Positions 59,515 to 64,000 of a DNA stretch of 64,000 bases are shown piece by piece. The stretch lies in the NCBI RefSeq assembly GCF_902506575.1, contig NZ_LR732544.1, positions 4,778,219 through 4,842,218 of the forward strand, written 5' to 3'. The notes beneath the pieces were generated by a model. It was not told where the DNA came from and made no database searches. It worked only from the letters and a program-made list of their open reading frames with translations. How positions within the stretch are numbered: the stretch's first letter is position 1; each line of letters opens with the position of its first letter. A program made the translations under genes and the position numbers. The stretch comes from Streptomyces mexicanus. GTDB taxonomy: Bacteria > Actinomycetota > Actinomycetes > Streptomycetales > Streptomycetaceae.

Positions 59515-60684
59515 ATGGCCGAGTTCATGACGGAGACGACACGGTGCCCAGCCGGCGCGCAGCCCGCCGTGGGCGGCCCACCGCCCCACGCGGCGGCCCC
59601 CGCCGAGCCGTTCCCCCGGCAGCCCGCGGACCGTGCCGCCGACGGTCCGGGAGGTGCGGCCGACGGGCACGACGCCGCGGTGATCCTGGAGGGTGCCCGG
59701 GCGGAGGTGGATCCCGAACTGCGGGCAGCCGTCGCCTCGTTGCCGGACTCGATGCGCCGCATCGCGCGCTACCACTTCGGGTGGGAGCAGGCCGACGGCA
59801 CACCGACGGCCGGCCCCGCGGGCAAGGCGATCCGCCCGGCACTGGTGCTCGCCGCGGCCACCGCACTGGGCGGGGCCCCGGCGCGGGCGGACGCGGCACG
59901 GGCCGCCGCCGCGGTGGAGCTGGTGCACAACTTCACGTTGCTGCACGACGACGTGATGGACCGCGACACCACCCGCCGGCACCGCCCCACTGCGTGGACG
60001 GTGTTCGGCGACGCCGACGCCATCCTCGCCGGGGACGCCCTGCAGGCGCTGGCCCTGCGCCTGCTCGCCGAGGACCGGCACCCGGCGTCCCCGGCGGCCG
60101 CCGCCCGGCTCGCGGCCTGCGTCGTCGAGCTGTGCGCCGGCCAGCACGCCGACACGGCCCTGGAGCGGCGCGACCCCCGGGACGTCACGCTCACCGAAGT
60201 GCTCGCCATGGCCGAGGCCAAGACGGGCGCGCTGCTCGGGTGCGCCTGTGCGGTCGGCGCGCTGTACGCGGGGGCGGGCGAGGAGGAGGTGGAGGCGCTG
60301 GACGCGTTCGGCCGGCAGGCGGGGCTCGCGTTCCAGCTCATCGACGACGTGATCGGCATATGGGGCGACCCCGCCCGCACCGGCAAACCCTGCGGAGCGG
60401 ACCTCGCGGCCCGCAAGAAGTCCCTGCCGGTCGTCGCCGCGCTGACCTCGGGCACACCCGAGGCCACCGAACTCGCGGAGATCTACGCCCGGCCGCACCG
60501 TGAGGGCGAGGAGGAGAGCACGGCGCTGGTGGTGGAGCGCGCCGGGGGCCGGGACTGGGCCCAGTCCGAGGCGGCCGACCGGATGGCGCGGGCCGTCCAC
60601 GACCTGGCCCGCGCGGTCCCGGACCCCGCGGCCGCGGGCGGCCTGCCCGCCCTGGCGGAGTTCGTGACCCGCCGCACCAGCTGA
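59515..60684 (+). CDS. Polyprenyl diphosphate synthase, probable encapsulin cargo
   Basis: 389 residues from ATG 59515 with GAGGGGGAG upstream. Joins isopentenyl diphosphate to allylic diphosphates, product length unknown. The first Asp-rich motif is LLHDDVMDRDTTRRHRPT and the second is LIDDVIGIWGD (a DDxxG variant). Residues 1-60 are a disordered Pro/Ala/Gly-rich extension, unusual for the family and like the cargo-loading tails of encapsulated terpene enzymes. A terpene cyclase and methyltransferase, present in 2-methylisoborneol encapsulin loci, are missing here. It ends at a long hairpin. Confidence 0.9.
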   Translation: MAEFMTETTRCPAGAQPAVGGPPPHAAAPAEPFPRQPADRAADGPGGAADGHDAAVILEGARAEVDPELRAAVASLPDSMRRIARYHFGWEQADGTPTAGPAGKAIRPALVLAAATALGGAPARADAARAAAAVELVHNFTLLHDDVMDRDTTRRHRPTAWTVFGDADAILAGDALQALALRLLAEDRHPASPAAAARLAACVVELCAGQHADTALERRDPRDVTLTEVLAMAEAKTGALLGCACAVGALYAGAGEEEVEALDAFGRQAGLAFQLIDDVIGIWGDPARTGKPCGADLAARKKSLPVVAALTSGTPEATELAEIYARPHREGEEESTALVVERAGGRDWAQSEAADRMARAVHDLARAVPDPAAAGGLPALAEFVTRRTS

Positions 60685-60737
60685 GCGCCGCACCGGCTGG
60701 GCAGGCCCGCGCGCAGCGGTCCGGCACGGCCAAGACC

Positions 60738-60797
60738 CCGGAGCACCCGCCACGGCCGTACGGTTCCTGACCCCGTACGGCCGCCGGGTGCTCCGGT
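60738..60797 (+). terminator. Long hairpin terminator after the prenyl synthase
   Basis: CCGGAGCACCCG and CCGTACGG arms pair over about 24 bp with small bulges, starting 54 bases after the stop codon. Confidence 0.7.
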
Positions 60798-60873
60798 CTC
60801 CGGTCCGGCGGGCAGGGTGGTCGTCGGCGGGTTCCGCGCTGCCCCACGGGGGGCGGGACCCGCCTCACCTGTG

Positions 60874-60916
60874 CGCCGGGCCGGTGGCAGCGGGCGCCGC
60901 TGCCACCGGCCCGGCG
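60874..60916. repeat. Perfect 19-bp inverted repeat
   Basis: CGCCGGGCCGGTGGCAGCG pairs exactly with its complement across a five-base loop. It lies between the prenyl synthase terminator and the sodN hairpin, in the 384-base gap between these convergent genes. It is probably a further terminator, on which strand is unclear. Confidence 0.6.
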
Positions 60917-60956
60917 CAGGCACCGGTACGTAGCGGGCGGCCCCGGGCACGAACGA

Positions 60957-61068
60957 CCGCACCCGGCCCCCTCCCGAAGCGCCGGATGCGGCGCCCGGGA
61001 GCGGCCGGGTGCGGTGGAAAGACGCTGCAACGCAAAGGAATTGCAGGTCAAGGCGGAGTGACGCCCCG
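60957..61068 (-). ncRNA. Structured sodN 3'UTR, s-SodF-like small RNA
   Basis: Follows the sodN stop on the minus strand. In S. coelicolor a small RNA of about 90 bases, s-SodF, is processed from this 3'UTR and blocks sodF mRNA. Here I see a hairpin with stem CTGCAA/TTGCAG at 61025-61046 that exposes TTCCTTTGCG in its loop (anti-Shine-Dalgarno-like), followed by a long terminator stem at 60957-61014 (CCGCACCCGGCC with its complement, plus CTCCCG/CGGGAG). The 5' end of the RNA is not determined. Confidence 0.65.
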
Positions 61069-61464
61069 TCAGGCCTTCTTGGTCTCCCAGAAGATCTTGT
61101 CGATCTGGGCGATGTAGTCCAGCGCCTTCTGGCCCGTGGCCGGGTCGGTGGAGGCCTTGGCGGCGGAGAGCGCCTTCAGGGTGTCGTTGACCAGCTGGTG
61201 CAGCTCCGGGTACTTCTCGAAGTGCGGAGCCTTGAAGTAGTCGCTCCACAGGACCGACACGTGGTGCTTGGCCAGCTCGGCGCGCTGCTCCTTGATGACC
61301 GTGGCGCGGGCCTGGAAGTGCGGGTCGTCGTTGCCGGCCATCTTCTCCTGGACGGCCTTCACCGACTCCGCCTCGATGCGGGCCTGGGCCGGGTCGTACA
61401 CGCCGCAGGGCAGGTCGCAGTGGGCGCTGACCTTGACCTTGGGGGCAAACAGGCGGGAAAGCAT
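61069..61464 (-). CDS. sodN: Nickel superoxide dismutase
   Basis: 131 residues. A 14-residue propeptide (MLSRLFAPKVKVSA) precedes the nickel hook HCDLPCGVYD: after removal of the propeptide His1, Cys2 and Cys6 bind nickel. The helical remainder (FQARATVIKEQRAELAKHH, LWSDYFKAPHFEKYPELHQ) forms the hexameric bundle. SodX, divergent and next to it, is the maturation protease. In Streptomyces sodN is on when nickel is available and sodF off, by the Nur regulator and the small RNA from this 3'UTR. GGAAGGA precedes the ATG. Confidence 0.97.
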   Translation of the reverse strand: MLSRLFAPKVKVSAHCDLPCGVYDPAQARIEAESVKAVQEKMAGNDDPHFQARATVIKEQRAELAKHHVSVLWSDYFKAPHFEKYPELHQLVNDTLKALSAAKASTDPATGQKALDYIAQIDKIFWETKKA

Positions 61465-61549
61465 GGAGCATTCCTTCCTCGTGATCGTCTTCTCAGGTGG
61501 GACATTACTCCCTGCAAGGCGTGTTTTCGCGAGTGCCCCCTAGGGCTTA

Positions 61550-61561
61550 GGACAAAAGTCC
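61550..61561. promoter_or_regulatory. GGAC-N4-GTCC palindrome in the sodN-sodX gap
   Basis: GGACAAAAGTCC in CTTAGGACAAAAGTCCAGG resembles the binding site of DosR/OsdR-type regulators (GGGACTWWAGTCCC). It sits in the middle of the 145-base divergent promoter region. Confidence 0.45.
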
Positions 61562-61609
61562 AGGGTCAGACTGAGACTGGTGGAGGAACGGACCGGGGAG
61601 GTGCCGGCG

Positions 61610-62044
61610 ATGCCGGAGCTGTCGCAGGAGACCGAGCGCAGGGCTGCCGTACTGCCCTTCGGCCTGGCGGAGGTGACCGGGCCGTCCATGGTGCCCACGC
61701 TGTACCACGGGGACCGGCTCGTGGTGCAGTACGGGGCCCGGATCCGGCCGGGTGACGTGGTCGTCCTGCGCCATCCCTTCCAGCAGGACCTGCTGGTCGT
61801 CAAGCGTGCGGCCGAGCGGCGCGAGGGCGGCTGGTGGGTGCTGGGCGACAACGCGTACGCGGGGGGCGACAGCACCGACTACGGGACCGTGCCGGAGGAG
61901 CTGGTGCTCGGGAAGGTGTGGTTCCGTTACCGGCCGCGCACCTCGGCTCGGCGTTCCCCGCTGGCGCTGGTGCGCTGGGCGCTGTCGGCGGCCCGGCCCG
62001 TGCTGTCCGACCGGTCGGCCTCCAGGCGTTTGCGGGCCCGGTAG
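61610..62044 (+). CDS. sodX: Nickel-SOD maturation protease SodX (S26 family)
   Basis: 144 residues. Signal peptidase-like serine protease: catalytic Ser in VTGPSMVPTLYHGDR near residue 26 and the Lys in DLLVVKRAAER near residue 66; it has no strong membrane helix, so it acts in the cytosol on the SodN propeptide. ATG 61610 has GGGGAGG eight bases upstream; an in-frame upstream start at 61580 is less good. The last 118 bases overlap the end of the convergent CGNR gene. Confidence 0.9.
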   Translation: MPELSQETERRAAVLPFGLAEVTGPSMVPTLYHGDRLVVQYGARIRPGDVVVLRHPFQQDLLVVKRAAERREGGWWVLGDNAYAGGDSTDYGTVPEELVLGKVWFRYRPRTSARRSPLALVRWALSAARPVLSDRSASRRLRAR

Positions 62045-62577
62045 GCGGCGACGTTGGCGCGGGTGGCACAGCGGTCGGAGCAGTAGCGGCGCGAGCGGTT
62101 GGTGGAGGTGTCCAGGTAGGCGTTGCGGCACGGAGCCGCCTGGCACAGGCCGAGGCGGTCCACGCCGTACTCGGTGAGGTGGAACGCCAGGCCCATCGCG
62201 GCGATCGCGGCGTACCCGGAGGTGGCGTTGGACGGATGGTCGGCCAGGTGCATGTGCCACAGCGGGCGGCCGTCCTCGTCGCGCTGGTCGTGCCCGGAGA
62301 TCTGCGGGCTGACCGGGAACTCCAGCAGCAGCGAGTTCAGCAGCGCCACCGCCAGGGTCTCGTCGCCCTGGTCGGCCGCCTCGAAGACGGCCCGCAGCCG
62401 GCTGCGCACCGAACGGAAGCGGGTCACGTCGGCCTCGGTGGCGCGGCGTGCCGCCGAGGCGTTGACGCCGAACAGCTCCCGCACGGCCTCCACCGACGTC
62501 AGGGTGTCCTTGCCCCGCGCGGGTTCCTCGCTGTTGACGAGCCGCACGGCATAATCCGAGTAATAGGCCAGTTCCAC
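61927..62577 (-). CDS. CGNR zinc-finger regulator (ABATE domain)
   Basis: 216 residues. An N-terminal stress-response domain (residues ~1-150, ABATE-type) precedes a zinc finger at residues ~150-190: CQAAPCRNAYLD and RRYCSDRCATRANVAAYRARK, matching the CGNR family with Cys-rich motif and C-terminal RxR. These are thought to be DNA-binding regulators. Its last 36 residues are encoded antisense to sodX and are poor in structure, so the authentic stop may be further upstream in ancestors. Confidence 0.85.
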   Translation of the reverse strand: MELAYYSDYAVRLVNSEEPARGKDTLTSVEAVRELFGVNASAARRATEADVTRFRSVRSRLRAVFEAADQGDETLAVALLNSLLLEFPVSPQISGHDQRDEDGRPLWHMHLADHPSNATSGYAAIAAMGLAFHLTEYGVDRLGLCQAAPCRNAYLDTSTNRSRRYCSDRCATRANVAAYRARKRLEADRSDSTGRAADSAQRTSASGERRAEVRGR

Positions 62578-62677
62578 TTGTAGTCCTTACCCATTCGCCT
62601 TAAGGTGGCGAGCGCGGTCTTGTAACGGCCGGTCGTGCTTTCAGGGTATTACGCCGTAGGCGTCCAGGAGGGGAACG

Positions 62678-63451
62678 ATGACGGACACGAGCGCGGGCAC
62701 CACCGCCGGAGCGGACTGGCGGGCCTGGCAGAACAGCTGGGACCGGCAGCAGGAGTGGTACATGCCCGACCGCGAGGACCGCTTCCGGATCATGCTGGAC
62801 ATGGTGGAGGCGCTGGTCGGCACCGCGCCGCGCGTCCTGGACCTGGCCTGCGGCACCGGCAGCATCACCGCCCGCCTGCTGAGCCGGTTCCCCGAGGCCA
62901 CGAGCACCGGAGTCGACCTCGACCCGGCGCTCCTCGCCATCGCGCGCGGCACCTTCGAGGGCGACGAGCGGGTCGCCTTCGTCACCGCCGACCTGAAGGA
63001 CCCCGACTGGACGGCGAAGCTGCCGTACGACTCCTACGACGCCGTGCTGACCGCCACGGCCCTGCACTGGCTGCACCGCGAACCCCTCGCCGCCCTCTAC
63101 GGGCAGATCGCGGACCTCGTCCGGGACGGCGGTGTCTTCATGAACGCCGACCACATGATCGACGAGACCACCCCCCGGATCAACGCGGCCGAGCGCGCCC
63201 AGCGGCACGCGCGGATGGAGCGGGCCAAGAAGGACGGCGCCCTGGACTGGGCCGAGTGGTGGCAGCTGGCCGCGAAGGACCCGGTGCTGGCCGAGCCCAC
63301 GGCCTGCCGCTTCGAGATCTACGGCGAGCACGCCGACGGCGACACGCCCTCCGCCGCCTGGCACGCGGGCGTCCTGCGGGAGAAGGGCTTCGCGGAGGCC
63401 CGGCCGGTGTGGTGCTCGCCGTCCGACACGCTGCTGCTGGCGCTGAAGTAG
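62678..63451 (+). CDS. Class I SAM-dependent methyltransferase
   Basis: 257 residues, ATG with GGAGGGGAACG upstream. The SAM-binding motif VLDLACGTGSITARLL is near residue 48, with DLDPALLAIARG and VTADLKDPDW as motifs II and III, typical of small-molecule methyltransferases. Substrate unknown. It is divergent from the CGNR gene, with TATTACGCC-type AT-rich sequence between them, and it ends before a bidirectional terminator. Confidence 0.85.
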   Translation: MTDTSAGTTAGADWRAWQNSWDRQQEWYMPDREDRFRIMLDMVEALVGTAPRVLDLACGTGSITARLLSRFPEATSTGVDLDPALLAIARGTFEGDERVAFVTADLKDPDWTAKLPYDSYDAVLTATALHWLHREPLAALYGQIADLVRDGGVFMNADHMIDETTPRINAAERAQRHARMERAKKDGALDWAEWWQLAAKDPVLAEPTACRFEIYGEHADGDTPSAAWHAGVLREKGFAEARPVWCSPSDTLLLALK

Positions 63452-63468
63452 GGGCACCGGGACACGGA

Positions 63469-63501
63469 AAGGGGCGGTACGGGAAGTCCGTACCGCCCCT
63501 T
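63469..63501. terminator. Bidirectional terminator
   Basis: A perfect 14-bp stem AAGGGGCGGTACGG/CCGTACCGCCCCTT with a five-base loop lies between the converging methyltransferase and ABC ATPase genes. Confidence 0.85.
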
Positions 63502-63526
63502 CGCGCCGCTCGATCGGGCGGGTCGG

Positions 63527-64000
63527 CTACAGCACCTTCGACAGGAACGACTGCGTCCGCTCGTGCTGCGGGTTGGTCAGCACGTCCCGCGGACGGCCGG
63601 ACTCGACCACCACGCCCTCGTCCATGAACACCAGGCTGTCGCCGACCTCGCGGGCGAAGCCCATCTCATGGGTGACCACGACCATCGTCATGCCGGACTC
63701 GGCCAGGTCCCGCATGACGTCCAGGACGTCGCCGACCAGCTCGGGGTCGAGCGCCGAGGTCGGCTCGTCGAACAGCATGAGCTTGGGGTCCATGGCCAGC
63801 GCCCGGGCGATGGCCACGCGCTGCTGCTGCCCGCCGGACAGCTGCGAGGGGTAGTGCCCGGCCCGGTCGGCCAGGCCCACGCGCTCCAGCAGGCTCATCG
63901 CGCGGTGGTGCGCGTCGGCCCGCCGGGCGCCCTTGACCTGGACCGGCGCCTCCATGACGTTCTCCACGGCCGTCATGTGCGGGAAGAGGTTGAAGCGCTG
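63527..64000 (-). CDS. Amino-acid ABC transporter ATPase, C-terminal part (5' end outside window)
   Basis: 157 codons are visible and the reading frame is open at the last base, so the N-terminal part with the Walker A motif is beyond the window. Signature LSGGQQQRVAIARAL, Walker B LMLFDEPTSALD and the switch His in VVTHEMGF are intact. FPHMTAVENV and the MGFAREVGD segment match the polar amino acid (glutamine/glutamate) importer ATPases, as expected from gene order. Confidence 0.9.
   Translation of the reverse strand, partial: QRFNLFPHMTAVENVMEAPVQVKGARRADAHHRAMSLLERVGLADRAGHYPSQLSGGQQQRVAIARALAMDPKLMLFDEPTSALDPELVGDVLDVMRDLAESGMTMVVVTHEMGFAREVGDSLVFMDEGVVVESGRPRDVLTNPQHERTQSFLSKVL

Noticed and set aside
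1..64000. CRISPR arrays, IS elements, integrases, prophage genes
   Set aside because: No repeat-spacer array, transposase, integrase or phage gene was seen; the tRNA-fMet has no nearby integrase or duplicated 3' end.

Overview
The window is a chromosomal segment of a Streptomyces species. The evidence is very high GC with strong third-position GC bias, many leaderless-looking starts, WhiB-, DasR-, SigR- and SigH-type regulators, a nickel superoxide dismutase, and a gene order that, from memory, follows the conserved core of the S. coelicolor chromosome (roughly SCO5170 to SCO5260). I see no insertion sequence, integrase, prophage or CRISPR array. The first and last genes are cut by the window edges.

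Layout. 0-8.4 kb: three tandem AIM24-family genes, a NUDIX/zincin pair, an SDR, MoaE, a 54-residue membrane protein, a PDZ-Lon protease and a PPA1309-type gene. 8.5-17.1 kb: UPF0182 membrane protein, a Sel1-repeat protein, the initiator tRNA-fMet, a Fur/PerR-type regulator divergent from a catalase, a G-homopolymer block that is probably an artefact, and hisN. 17.2-24.5 kb: TetR, a Gdx/SugE-type SMR exporter, rsgA-aroA-M50 protease, an SRAP protein with a hydrolase, and sigR-rsrA with its sigma-R promoter and the longer sigma-R' start. 24.6-31.9 kb: an HD-GYP/HD gene pair, a TPR protein, peptide deformylase, and the albaflavenone operon (epi-isozizaene synthase plus CYP170A1) with a TTA codon in the synthase.

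32-40 kb: class I ribonucleotide reductase nrdAB with an AraC-type gene (nrdS position), led by two NrdR boxes and a cobalamin riboswitch, then a GNAT gene and a sodium:solute symporter pair. 39.6-46.8 kb: the chitin/N-acetylglucosamine block dasR, dasABC, dasD, nagB, with DasR operators (dre) in front of dasR, dasA and nagB and a further dre at 48.58 kb. 46.9-54.6 kb: SDR/TetR pair with two matching operators, a PdtaS-like cytosolic sensor kinase facing wblE (whiB1-like), a diacylglycerol-kinase-family gene, and the prsH-sigH anti-sigma/sigma pair with a long alternative SigH N-terminus. 54.8-64 kb: UBP-type zinc finger, CPA1 antiporter, a PLP desulfhydrase/deaminase, a Family 2B encapsulin with an adjacent polyprenyl diphosphate synthase, sodN with a structured 3'UTR (s-SodF-like RNA), sodX, a CGNR regulator, a methyltransferase and an ABC ATPase.

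How it works together. The window is mainly housekeeping and stress physiology: thiol oxidation (SigR/RsrA), peroxide (Fur-type regulator/catalase), superoxide (SodN/SodX), osmotic or developmental stress (PrsH/SigH), deoxyribonucleotide supply gated by vitamin B12 and NrdR, and chitin sensing through DasR. Two isoprenoid loci are present: the albaflavenone operon, and the encapsulin/prenyl synthase pair, which is the best candidate for a poorly characterised system.
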